NCBI GenBank assembly: GCA_037157565.1
Contig: JAZHRO010000012.1
Span: 61,123,501-61,187,500, forward strand
Length of the DNA: 64,000 nucleotides
From: Thalassia testudinum
Taxonomy: Eukaryota; Streptophyta; Magnoliopsida; Alismatales; Hydrocharitaceae
Direction: 5' to 3'
Under the pieces are notes generated by a model. That model was given only the letters and a program-made list of their open reading frames with translations. It did not search any database and was not told where the DNA came from. The position numbers and the translations under genes are program-made. This document shows positions 1-11,900 of this stretch, piece by piece (within the stretch, counting starts at the first letter, position 1; every line of letters begins with the position of its first letter).

Positions 1-487
1 TTATTACTCACACATTTGTGCTTGCATCTAAAAAATGAGCAGCAAAATATATGTTTGATAATAAAATGGCGACAACAATTGTAAAACTAACTTGTAGTTC
101 CTTGCAAAACATAAAGATTCTTTAATCTTAAAGAGTCTTTTACCAAGCATCTTAGGATTGCCATCCTTTGTGAATGTCAACACTCCATTTCCACTTAGCA
201 TTTGCATTCTTTTACTTCTAGGGTATCAATCAAAATGAGGTTCTTTGTAAGATTAGGAAAATTGCAAACATTTATTTAGGTAACCCTTGTTCCATTATGT
301 ATATTGAGATAAAATGTTCCTATTCTAGCAATTCAACACTGTGAATCATTTCCCATGCAAAAAACTCCACGTTCAAAAGGACCACAAGCAAAGAACCAAC
401 TAATAAATGGCATGATTCTATGAGCCAAACATCTTTTGATTTATAAAGGTTAGATACCATAAGCACAAATCCACGATCTTTGCATTC
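1..487 (-). pseudogene. Copia polyprotein fragment, gag-to-pre-integrase region
   Basis: Read on the minus strand in pieced-together frames, this stretch resembles the linker between the gag zinc finger, the protease and the integrase of Ty1/copia elements. A short match to the 'PFERG...MGNDSQC' type block is followed by an 'IGT...HNGT' block and a 'PNLTKNLI' block, which precede integrase in copia polyproteins. Several frameshifts and stops interrupt it, so it is not functional. It runs off the left edge of the window. Its upstream part is found far away at 29830-30510, on the other side of an LTR nest. When the 493-29829 insertion and one copy of its CACCT duplication are ignored, the frame runs on from the gag fragment into this fragment. 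Identification rests on motif order only and no alignment was run. Confidence 0.6.
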
Positions 488-3400
488 CACCTTGATGAGT
501 TGCGACTCATCATAGCTAAATCGCCTAAGTTAAGCTAGAAACTAGGTTAAACACTGTGGAATTAACACATAAAAAGAGTTGAGTGTGGGAAATAACAGAA
601 AAAACCTAAAACATCAATTTTGTGTTGAAAATGAAAAGTTAGGTCAATTATTGAGATATTTTATTATTAAATACAAAATGGTGATCCAATTGCAAATTAG
701 ACACACAAACGAATTCAAAAGTTTAAATCAAAAGTGTAAATAACTTCTTAAATGTTCAATTAAGCTTCCATAAAAACTTGATTGCATTTGGACATCATTA
801 GGGCCTTGTGATTAGAGATTCTCATTTAGGTCCTTAGGTCATAACATTTCAGCCTTAGAAATCTCTCCAGGGACCCATTTGATACCTGAGGGACCTATTT
901 GCAACATTCTAGGGACTTGTTTGATAGGATTCCTAACCACTTAAGGGTCCCTCTGTTATTTTTCTACCCCTTCGTGCAGGGGCATATTGCGCAAAAACAC
1001 CTTTGGAACCCTCAAGCACCTGCAACTCGTGAGTGCACTGTAGCACTCGAAGAACTAAGAACATCGTGGCCGTCGATCCTCTCTGATCCTCTCGATCTAT
1101 GGCTACCCTTCTTTGGAAGATTCACGTGAATTTGTGCATAGCTTCACCTTGACCCCCAGATCTAATCTAGCGGCTAGGATTTGATTTAAACCTCGCGCAC
1201 GCTCTCTCCTCTCCTTCAAACCGTAAGTGCCCTAGGTAGTTGATTGCACCATTACGGTGCCCTGATTCACTAATCACTCTACTTAAGCACCTCACTAGCC
1301 TTGCGCGCAAAGGATCGACCTCCTCTCCTACTTCCTTGAGGTTGATCCCTTCGTCCCCTCAAGCTCCCCTTATCCATTCACTCGCCACATCAGTGACAGT
1401 GGCGTGGTTTTTCACCACCATTTCCTCCTCATCGCTAGGGATGATGTACGTCTGAGGACAACCCTGAAGCTCCTCTCATGGGCTTTTCCTTTGCTGGAGA
1501 TCTCCCTCCATTCTTCCTCTTTAGCCGTCGGCATTGGATCTAAAGGTCCCATTCATTTGATTAGATTAGGATTTCCTACTTTGTTAGAGTAGTTTAGATT
1601 AGTAATTAGCATATAGTAGCTTAGTTAGGAGTAGATCAGTTAGTGAATCCATTGGTTTATAGTTTAGCTTAGGAGTAGATTAGTGTAGAAATCACCTCCA
1701 CCTCCTGATGAGTTGTGACTCATCATAGCTAAATCGCCTAAGTTAAACTAGAAACTAGGTTAAATACTATGGAATTAACACATAAAAAGGGTTTAAGTGT
1801 GGGAAATAACAGAAAGACCTAAAACTTCAATTTTGTGCTAAAAATGCATAATTAGGTCATTAAATGAGATATTCTATTAAAGAAGGATAAATGGTGATCC
1901 AATTGAAAATTTAACACACAAATGAGCTCAAAACTCAAAATCAAAAGTGAAATTAACTTCTAATATGTTCAATTAAACTTCATTAAAATCCTTGTTGCAT
2001 TTAGACATCATTAAGACCTTGCATTTAAAGATTCTCACTTAGGTCCTTAATTCATTCATGAGAAAACCTCTAAGGACCTACCTGAAGGCCGTAGGGACCT
2101 ATTTGCAAGCCCATAAGGACCACTCTGATATACTTTTATACCACTTTTGGGTCTCATTGAAAATTCTCTACCCCTTTGCTGAGTGACCTCTTATGCAATT
2201 TCACCAAATCAAAACTCGACACCTGAAGCTCCTTGCGGTCACTGTAGTTGCAAAGAACTGAGGCCATTGTGGCCATTGATCCTCCTTTACCCCTTAATCT
2301 ATGGCTCTCCATGATTGGAAGCTTCATGTGACTCGATGCGTAGCCTCACCTCCTTGCCCAAATCCTATCCAACGGCTCATTTTTGGATTAAACTCGCACG
2401 CGCTACTCTCCTCTCATCCTCACCGCCCAATCCCTTTTTGTCTAATCCCACCGCACTGTGAGGAGATTCACTGATCGTTCTACTTAAGCACCTCCACTGA
2501 TCGTGTGCACGCCTATCGACCTCCTCTCCTACTTCCTTGAGGCTGATCCTTTCGTCCTCTCTAGCCCTTCTAACCATTTCACTCGCCACATCAGTGATAG
2601 TGGTGTGGTTTTTCACCTCCAATTCTTCCTCTCCACTAGGGATGACGTACGCCTGAGGATGACCCTGAAGCTCCTCTCGTGGGCTTTTCACTCGCTGGAG
2701 ATCCCCCTACATTCCTCCTCCTTAGCCGCCGGCGCTGGATCCAAAGGTCCCATTCCTTTGATTAGATTAGGATTTACTATTTTTTAGAGTAGTTGAAATG
2801 ACCCGGTGACTGTTTAGGGTGTTTAAGATGTCTGGACTAACTGTCAGACGCCTGTCCGGACGTCTGGATGAAGGGCCAGACGTCTGAAAGTGGGAAAATA
2901 TTGTGTGTTCCTTTTGCTCTGCGTGTAGGCTGCACGCAGATCTTCTCTCTCTCCTCACATCCCTCACTCCTGAACCCTAACCCCCTCCCTATTTAAAACC
3001 CACCCTACCAGCCACCACCTCCACACCTTCCTCCAACCAGCCGTCACCTTCCTCCTAGCCTTCCGTGTGGTGAGTGGAGAGGAAGAAGAGAGAGAGAGAG
3101 GCGGGACGTAGAGGAGGAGGAGAGTGTAGCGAGAGCATGGGAGGGTCGAGGCCGAAGGAGCTCGACGGAGCTCGTGCGGGAGCTCGGAGGAGCTCGCGCG
3201 AGTGGCGGCGGGCACGTGCGCGAGGAGGAGGGGCTTGGGGAGGCAACGTCCTGGCCCTTTGCAGCTGCTCAGGCTACTGCGACATGCTGCGGGCAACACT
3301 GTGAGAGGAGCGACGTCGTGGAGGAAGTTCTAGTGCTGGAAATTTTCCAATATCAAACGTCTGGAGGGTCGACTAAACATCTGGGGAGGCACCGGAACAT

Positions 3401-3628
3401 CCAGAGATGAAGTTGGATGTTTGAAAGCATATTATCGCGAGGAGGTACATGTTTCCTACGCTACTTTCCACCATGCAGACTGTAGCGCAGGAATGTTGGG
3501 CTAAAATTGGTTCTACGTTTTTCGTATGCAGGTGCAAGGCGTTGGAAAGGCATGCGATGCACCTTTCCAGGCACATTTGGACATCTAACCGCATCGTCAA
3601 ATGTCTGACAGCATTTTCAGATGACCAA

Positions 3629-5973
3629 TGAAACGACCCTCCACCCCCTTTGGTCATTTAAGATGTCTGGAATGTTCACCAAACGTCTGTCCGGATGTCT
3701 GGGATGTTCACCAGATGTTTGAAAATGCTTTTTAGTGCAGAATGTACAAACACCATACTTCCTCCCTTACCGCGCCTCACCGCGCCCCACCGCACCTTCT
3801 CCTGTGACGCCACTCCGCGTCATGCCTCGCCTCTCCGCCCCCCTCACCTCCTCTCTCTTTATAAAACTCTCCCCCCCTCCTCTTCGTTGCCACCCCATAG
3901 TCGAAAGCAGAGTGAGTGAGAGCGGAGAACCCGAGCGAGAGGAAGCGTGAGAGCGGAGGGTGTAGCACCGTTCTGCTGCAGCACCTGCAGGCAAGGGGAG
4001 CCAGAGCGGATCCGCGGAAGTCCTTTTTCGCGGAATCATACGGGAGGGGAGACACCCAGATTTCTTACCAGACATCCGAAGGTAGGGCAAGACGTCTGGT
4101 AGAGATCCACTTTCCGTACCTTTTCTCTCTGACAAGTCTTGACAGCGTACGTATATGTGTCAGAAGGTAGGAGCATAGCCGAGGCAATTCCAGACGTCCG
4201 GAAGCACCCCCAGACGTCTGACAGAGTCCTTGGACATCGGCATTGAGGTCCAGACGTCTGATAGCGGAACATAGAGAGAGGTATCCTTGAGAACTGTTTT
4301 AAGACATCTGGGACCTTTCCCAGACGTCTAATTACAGTCTGATAGCGTGTTTTGGGTCGTGTAAGGCCCTATTATTATCGCTTTTCCGCAAACGAACCAT
4401 TTCTGTTTTCTGTACGAGTTTCTCTGTATAATGATACCCTATTTATATCTTTCTGAACCTTTTGGCCCATGAATCCATGTTTTAGGTCTCCAGTCCGTCG
4501 GGTGTATGGGACCTATGGAGACATTGGGAGCCATTGTACGAGCCCCCATTGCACCCGGTTACCCAGGTAGAGTGGTTACAACCTTAAATCTCTAAGTGAA
4601 TACATGCAAGTAAGTAGTCCTAGGACTTGAGATGAACCCTAGGAAAGAATAAACATGTACTTGAAAAAATAAATTCTTGAACCCTAGGTCTTGGCATGAA
4701 CACTAGGGTTAGAAGAAACTGCATGTGAATGATTGAGTAATCAAAAGCTGCCTATTTTCATCTAAAATGGACCCCTAACATAATAAAATGGAAATTATAC
4801 TGTTTTGTTCCGAACATTCCAACCAGGATGTGAAAAAGAAACTCTTGTACGAACCCTACAGGGAATGTAAACAAGAACACTGTACTACGAAGAACTGGAT
4901 GGTTCTGGAAATTTGCTGCCTATGGGCAGCTGTTAGGGGAGGTAGGCTGACCTTCGTGTACGTGGCACCGAAGAGACCAACTATCCCTTGTAGTGTAGAG
5001 GGGAACTTGCCGCCCTTAGGTTGGGAACTGGGGTGGGTTTGGCCACTCTACGGTGACTCTTACTGGCCCTCGTGTACGTGGTACTGAGGTGAGTTACTTA
5101 GTGTATGGGGGAGCTATCCGCCCCAGGGGACTCGGGGCTAGGTATGGCCACCCTACACCGACTCCCGTCAGCCCGTTGGGCAAACTGAGGTAGTCAGACG
5201 AGGGTACGCAGACTGAAGAGGGGCAAGACCCCTGTTCTGTTCTAAGAGGGCAAGGCCCTACACTGTTCCGCACTGTACGTTGAGGTGTACCCACTAAACG
5301 ACTGACCGCGTGCCAGTGTAGGGTAGCTACCCGCATGCTTATCATGTGTGCCGTAGTCACCGCTATGTCACGACCGTGACCTCGAGGTAGTGGACCGATT
5401 ATAGGACTACCACAGTGGGACTCCCTTGACCAGGAGAGTACCACGCGGGCATCCTATATCACGAGAAGCTGCAAGCAAAATCATTCCTATAAGGAACCAA
5501 AAGATTAGTTAACAAATCCTAATTAGAGATCTCTACGCACCCACATATATAATATAATTGGAAAAATAAATGGAAATTTCATGTTAAATACATGTTACTT
5601 CTTAGCCACCACTTTACTCAGTGTTAGCTGACTCCAGTTAAATAAATTCTGTACAGGTCAGGGATTTGAGCAGCACGAGCCATCGGCTACTGAGGACGCT
5701 GGGCCTAGTCGAGCCTAGCTTCAGTTCTGCTATTGGACAGTGAGTTTTTTTATATAGGTTTGCCTTCTGTTACATGTTACCGTTTGATGTGATGACTGTA
5801 ATATTACTGTTCTCTTTCCCCCTGTTGAATTTGTCTTTTGCTTAGTTACTGTACTTGTGTGATTGTGGTTGTTGAATGTTACTTGGTTATTTCTTGTGGG
5901 ATGACTGGATCTTGGGATAAACCGAAGCGAGCCAATCTCAGATCCTGTAGGGATTTAGGACCAGGTCGTAACA
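3629..5973 (+). mobile_element. LTR E: 2.35-kb chromovirus-type solo LTR nested in D
   Basis: Starts TGAAACGACCC and ends ...CAGGTCGTAACA, the same termini as D and H. The flanks ACCAA (3624-3628) and ATCGA (5974-5978) differ by two transitions and could be a decayed duplication of ACCGA. A TATA motif ttataaaa is at 3859-3866, followed by a CT-rich leader. It is about 320 bp shorter than D or H. The ORFs on both strands here follow GC-rich LTR sequence and are not genes. Confidence 0.75.
4009..4037 (+). repeat. Leader hairpin of LTR E
   Basis: Inverted repeat GATCCGCG / CGCGGAATC with a 12-nt loop and one bulge. It sits about 145 nt downstream of the TATA box, the same relative place as the hairpins in H (17537-17565) and M3 (58861-58890). 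Confidence 0.45.
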
Positions 5974-7370
5974 ATCGAAGGCATAGTCCGACGTTTGGAA
6001 CTTCCTTTAGACGGTCGTGGAGGGATCCAAACATTTGAGGAACCCGTAGGAGACACAAGGTAAGATCTGACGTCTTTTAAGACGTCTGAGACTAGTTCTA
6101 GATGTTTGATTTTGGACAGAATTGGTGTTTTTGGCCCATTCAAGGCCCAAACGGAATCGGATTTCCGCAAATGAAGTACCGCTGTTTTCCACTTGACTTT
6201 TTCTATGTGTTAGTGTAGAGTATCCACTGTTTTGACCCATCTGATGCGAATTAGTAGCTGGTACAGGTTACCAGCCAGTGGCGTATTTGGGGCTCGCAGA
6301 GACGATGAGATCTATGGTGCAGGACCCCATTCCTCCCATGATACCCGGTAAAGTGGTTTACAGTATTATTCTAATTAAATAAATGAACTGCATGCTTAGA
6401 ATAACTCGAATGAACCCTAGGATGAAAATGAATCCTAGTGATAGAGCCTCATTATGAGACATAACTAGCCCATTTTGACCTAATAAAGAGAATAAAAGCT
6501 CCTACATAACTTAGAAGAGGGCTTAATTGGAGGAATAAGTATTCTGAGAAGAAAACATGAAATAAAGATTAAAACTGCAATTTTACCATTGCAGTACATA
6601 AACGAAATTTCTTAGAGACAAAACATAGGTTAAATGATCTAAATAAGATAAAAAGTGAGTTGATTCAATTAGGAATGGGTTCATGTGCAATTCAGGAGTT
6701 AAATGACATCTGGTAACCCTAAAACAGACCCGCTTAATTCAATAAGGTTCTGGTCAAGATAAAAATTAATTAAACCCTCTAAAATTCATGGAAAAATATC
6801 CCCTAGGGTTTAGAACATTCAATTTGGCCTTTGGAACCTAGTTTGACCTAGATTAGGGTCCTAGCTCATCAATTGACCTAATTTAGGTTTTTAAGCAAAA
6901 TGTCCAGTTAAACGTGGTCAAACCTAAAATCCAACTTCACCATTAGATTCCTTAAGTCCAAATTAGGTTTGTACCAAAATTTGGATCTAAGGGGAGGTCA
7001 TCTTGACCTACTTTGCAATTTAGTACACCCAATCACATTTTCGTCCCTATCTTTTGAAAAGCATCACATAAACCCCCCTAGCTTTCTCGCCAATCTTACA
7101 ATCAGGTCCCTCCACCATTAATGGGGAAGAATCCTTCTCTAGCGAAGAAGGCAGGGGGGATACTCTCTGATCCCTCAGAGATCTCCCAGAATTGGAAGGG
7201 AGATTCTCTGAGGAATCCCCTTCCATCTGAGCTCGATCACAATCTCTGATTCCTGTCCAATCACTCGTGCGAACGCACGAAAGATTTGGGATCCCAACCA
7301 CCTTCCTTCTCCAGCGAGACTACTGTAGCCAAAGGCTTGCCCTCCACGCACCAGAAGCTCGGCCAGCACC

Positions 7371-7378
7371 TATAAAAG
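7371..7378 (+). promoter_or_regulatory. TATA box of LTR F
   Basis: tataaaag about 930 bp into LTR F, followed by a CT-rich leader. G has a counterpart at 51415-51420 at the same relative position. Confidence 0.6.
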
Positions 7379-8898
7379 GACCTCCGATCCTCTGCGAATC
7401 TCTCAGACTTGTTTTGGCCGTAGAACCCTCCAAACTTCATCTCTCCTCTCTCCGGCCAAGAAACCCGCAAGCTCTGACGATTACCTCTCCTCCCTCACGT
7501 CGCTTTTCTACCATACCAGCAGTAGAGTCCACTCTGCCTCATCCTCCTGCGTCGCGCCGCACCAAGTGCACGCCTCCCTGACCTCCTCCTCGTCGTCGTT
7601 ATCTCCCTCAGGGTTGTCTTCTCCGACGATGGCGCAAACGAGCCGTCTGACTCTGCTGCCCCCTTTCACTCCCAACAATCCAGATAAGTTCCCCATCTTC
7701 CACTCTTTCATTTCCCTCACTTTATTTCACACAACCGCCCCTCGATCGTCATTGTCCACCGCCACCTTCCTCATCTCCGACCACCCTCCGGCGAGACACT
7801 CCCATCACTCTGCAGCCCCACACATCTCGCCGACCATCGCATAAGCTCCGCCTCACCTCACTGAATACCCTCCACTCATCCACAGACCCGTTACACCACC
7901 ACAACAGCCCCCCGATCACACCCATCAGTCCGGCCACAGAGCGACCTAGGCACGCACGCCTAGGCCGCCTCGCGGCCTGCCACCTACTACCTCACCTTCG
8001 CCGTGACACGGCAAAGGTCCCCCTGTGATCTGATTGAGTCGCAAGGCCCTTGTTGTGTCAGGCAGGTTTTGAGCTCCGGCCGCCATTAGCGGTGATTCGA
8101 GAAGGTTGCTTGCTTGCTCTAGGTTGCAGGATTGCAGGATTCCAGGTGCTGCAAACTTGGGAAGGTTTTGCGAACCCAGTCGTCCCAGCAAGTGACGCCG
8201 CAAAGCCTGCAGTTGTGGCAATTGAAGGCACGGTCTGCTGCGGACGCGCGAGAAAGAGCGGTGGGCATTATTCCCACCTCGGTAAGTCACAAAGTGCGTG
8301 AGTCCTTTATATTATTTTTGTGTTATTGCCTCGTTGCCTCCAGTTACACTTGGGGTGAGGTCCTTCACCTAACCACTATGCCTCATCCGTGAGCTCATCA
8401 CACGGATCTGGCGCGACCCGACCCGGCACTATCCTAAGCACTCCTCGCGCACCACACCCATGCCGGTGCCCCTGGACCCGGGCGCGCGACCCGACCCGTT
8501 TACCTGGCTCTGGGAGAGCGTGATGAAGAGTGATATACAGAGAGAGAGATGAGTGGGAAGGGTAGGGGAGTAGGTTTTGCTGTGTGTGCTTGTGTGCAGG
8601 AAGCAGGGACTTAGCCGCTGCAAGCGAAGGAGAAGAAGAAGGAAGGAGGCTCTGTAGAGGAAAAAGAAAGGCAAGGCAGAGAAGAAGAAACGAGGCCAAA
8701 GAGAATAGAACTGAAGAAGGAAGAAGAAAGAGATAAGGGGCAGACAAAGAATCAAGAAAGAAAAAGAAGAAGAAAGAGAAGAAACTTAAGAAGAGGCAAG
8801 CCAGACCTTGGCCGCAAATCAAGAAGAGAAGAAAAAAAAAAAGAGGAACAGAAGCAGCAAAGGAAGAAAGGAAAAGGAGCTGAAAGAGCAAATACTTT

Positions 8899-8927
8899 AG
8901 GACGTCTAATATTGCATCAGACGTCCT
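8899..8927 (+). repeat. AGACGTCT hairpin near the 3' end of LTR F
   Basis: Nine-base arms AGGACGTCT and AGACGTCCT around an 11-nt loop, directly after the purine tract. G has a hairpin at the matching place (52773-52798) with altered but still paired arms. Confidence 0.6.
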
Positions 8928-11900
8928 TTTTTTCTTGAGCAATTTCTTTCTATCACTCTCATTGAACTAATCATTTCTTCTCATTTAAAAAGTTGTGTTC
9001 TCAAGTTTTTGAATACTTAAATTGCTCCCTGTGTTCGACCTCGGATACTCTGCTTTTCGAGTTATAAATCTTTATTTGTTTTCGCGGAAAGTTCGTCTAT
9101 ATTACAACGCAATATTTGTTAAAACACGATCTAGCCGCGTTAACACCTAGGGCCGAAACGAATGAGCAAGGTTGAGCTACATTGTCTACTTGAGATGCCT
9201 GTAAAATTGTAAATGCTAGCAAATGTACTGGTTATTTAATATGATGCCTTGTCAGTTAGAAAATCACGACCTGCCTATTTAGGAATGGAAACGGAAATGT
9301 AAATAGAGAGATATGAAGGTTTGGAATACGAAATGAAAGGAATACCAGCATGAACCCTACGGGGAATTAGGAGGAAAACTCCTGTAGTCGAGAAGTGAGC
9401 TAGCCCTTGTGTACATGGTACTAAGGAGAGCGACTATCCCTTTTAGTATAGAGGGGGAGCCAGCCACCCCTTGGGTTGAGACCCGGGGTAGGACTGATCA
9501 CTCTACACCGACTCCTGTTGGCCCTTGCGTACGTGGTACCGAAGTGAGCTACTAGTGTAGGGAGGGAGCTAGTAGCCCTACGGGGCTCGAGGTTAGGACT
9601 AGCCAACTTACATCGACTTTTAGGCCCTCTAGGCAAACCAGGGTAGTCAGACGAGGGGTACGCGAGCTATGGAGGGGTGAGACCCCTGTTTTGTTCTGAG
9701 GGGCAAGACCCCTATTCTGAGAGGGCAAGGTCCTATACTGTTCCGTGCTGTACTTTAGGTGTACCCACTAGGAAAAACGACTGACCGCATGCTAGTGCGG
9801 GGTAGCTACCCGTGCACTTATCACGCAAGCCATAGTCACCGCTATGTCGTGACAATGACCTCAGGGTGGTTGACTAGGTGTAGGACTACCGCGGGGGACT
9901 CTCTTGGTCAAGAGAGCACCACGTGTACCTTCTACTCCATGAAAAATATTGCAGTCAAGATCGTTCCCACGAGGAACAAGCAAGATCAAGAAATACTTAG
10001 ATCCTTTGTGAAATAAATGAACCAGAAATACATAGATGAGATAAATAGAAATGAGAATAAAACCTGGTTGCTTGTTTTACTTTACTTGCACATAAATAAT
10101 GTAAACACCACTTTACTCAGCGTTCGCTGACTCTATCTTTTCATAACCCTGTTTAGGACCAAGAGTTGAGCAGCCCGAGTTTCCAGCTGCAGAGGGTGCT
10201 AGGCCCAACCGTAGTCGTTTCTTTCCATCTCTTTAGTTTTTTGCTATTATAGTGAGTACTAGACATCTATTTTACTGTTCCTGTTACTTTCTGTCTTCTC
10301 TTCCGTTGTTGTTGTTGTGATGACATGTATTACTTTGTTGAGACTTTTAGCTCTGTTGTTCCTTTACGTCTCATTTTTCCTTCTTCTTAGTTATATTGCA
10401 TGTGTGAATGTGGTTTATTTCCTACTTCTGGCTATTTCTCGTTGGACGACTAGGTCTTGGAAGTAGTCGAGGCGAGCCAGTCTCGGGTCCTGTAGGGATC
10501 TGGAAATCGAGTCATAACAATAGTTGTACTGATAATTAGAGTAATTTAGGAGTAGAAATTAGATGTAGACTTGCTCTGATCTGATTGTGTGATTATAGAT
10601 AGCTTAGGAGTAGTGTAGTGTAGAATCCACACACCCACCTCCTCTGATCAATTCAGATCGGAGGAGATGAATTCATATCACCTCATTGATCACTGATCTT
10701 CCCCTTCACAACACCATTTCATGTTCTGAATTTCCCTTGTGTTTTAATTCGCAATTCCCCCCATCCATTAGAGTGAAGACTTCATCCCATTGCTCTCTAG
10801 CTTTGAGATGAAGATTTACGCTAAAAAATCACCTAGGGGTCTCTTCACTCATGCCATTTTGTTCACAAAGACCCCTGATCTGATTTGAAAAGAATCGATT
10901 TGCTTGATCTGATTTCAATTTGATTTTTAAGGCGAGATCGTGAGATTTTGATCAGATTGAGTTTTGAAGGGTCTTGATCAAGAGAATCGATATGTTTTTT
11001 GTGTTATTCAGTTCATGGCAATGAATCTGCGATGTTCTTTATCAAAAGTGTTTCCTCAGATAAGCCATGTCTGAATTTGGCATGAATTAGGGTTTTAAAG
11101 AGTGTGGTAGAGCCAAGGAAAATCAATCATGTTGATTTAAGGTTCTATCAAAAATTTTTGAGTTGTTTTGAGTGAGAATCTGATTTCTAACCTAAGGAAT
11201 TTTCAGTATTCCTTAAGGTTCCTAGGTAATTAGGATTCATGATTGGTTGAATTTAATGGCCTATTCAAAGATCCTCCTACATGCTGTCTATAGCATTAGG
11301 AAGGTGTTAGATCAGTGGTTTGTCATAATTTGAATTGAATATCATTGCTGAGAATTTTTTGATGAGAAGTTTGACACTTCAATCTGGTTTCAACGTGATT
11401 TTCAGACTTTGAAAGTGTTTTATGTTGTTTGCGGAATCCCAATTAATTAACACAATAAAGTGCTGCATTGGCAGCTACATATCCAAAGGTTTTCAACCTT
11501 AAATTCAACACAAATCGCTTCCTGACTTTGGATACTTTTGATCCATGATCAGACTTCCCCAAGTCTAATCTTGGATGAGTTTTATACTGAAATCTCCAAT
11601 TCAGCACTATTGGAATTGAGACATGGCTGCATGGTAGCCCTTTGAAATGAATATTTAAGACGTCTAAGCAGCTCCTTGGGCTGTTGAGTGGTTGTTGCAG
11701 TTGTTGCTACAGTGGCTGCTGCTGTTGAATTCAAGCAGCAATACTGTTTTACTGTTTGAGCTACTACTGCAGCCATTGAAGCTGCTGGATGGTCTAAACT
11801 GTTGGGGCAGTGGGTTGGGATTTTAGTTATTTGAAGGGCTGATATGTTTTATACTGTTGTAAATATAGTGTACAAGCTTTCTTATAGCTAAAATGAATTT

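Larger units (their letters stand above)
6439..9145 (+). mobile_element. LTR F: 2.7-kb solo LTR of a third family, nested in D
   Basis: Starts TGATAGAGCCTCATTATGAG and ends ...CCGCGTTAACA. The perfect duplication CCTAG flanks it at 6434-6438 and 9146-9150. Length is 2707 bp. It is related to G (50485-53274). A TATA box tataaaag lies at 7371-7378, followed by a CT-rich and then GC-rich leader. A purine tract spans about 8610-8890. The end contains the phrase gctccctgtgttcgacctcgg (9025-9045), similar to the 3' part of many plant Ty3 LTRs. The long minus-strand open frame at 8376-8942 is only the mirror of the purine tract. Confidence 0.87.
2794..10519 (+). mobile_element. LTR D: 2.66-kb chromovirus-type solo LTR, itself nested twice
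   Basis: Starts TGAAATGACCCGG and ends ...GAGTCATAACA. The putative duplication is GTAGT (2789-2793) against ATAGT (10520-10524), one mismatch. Two insertions interrupt it: E (3629-5973) and F (6439-9145). Removing them leaves 2664 bp, close to the 2672 bp of relative H. A TATA-like tatttaaa lies at 2990-2997 after a CT-rich run. Many AGACGTCT-type palindromes lie on both sides of E. The family is identified from M3 at the right end of the window, where the same LTR borders a Ty3 chromovirus polyprotein. Confidence 0.82.

Noticed and set aside
8376..8942. 188-codon minus-strand open frame rich in Leu, Phe and Ser
   Set aside because: It is the mirror of the purine tract in LTR F. GAA/AGA repeats read backwards as TTC/TCT, so composition explains it.
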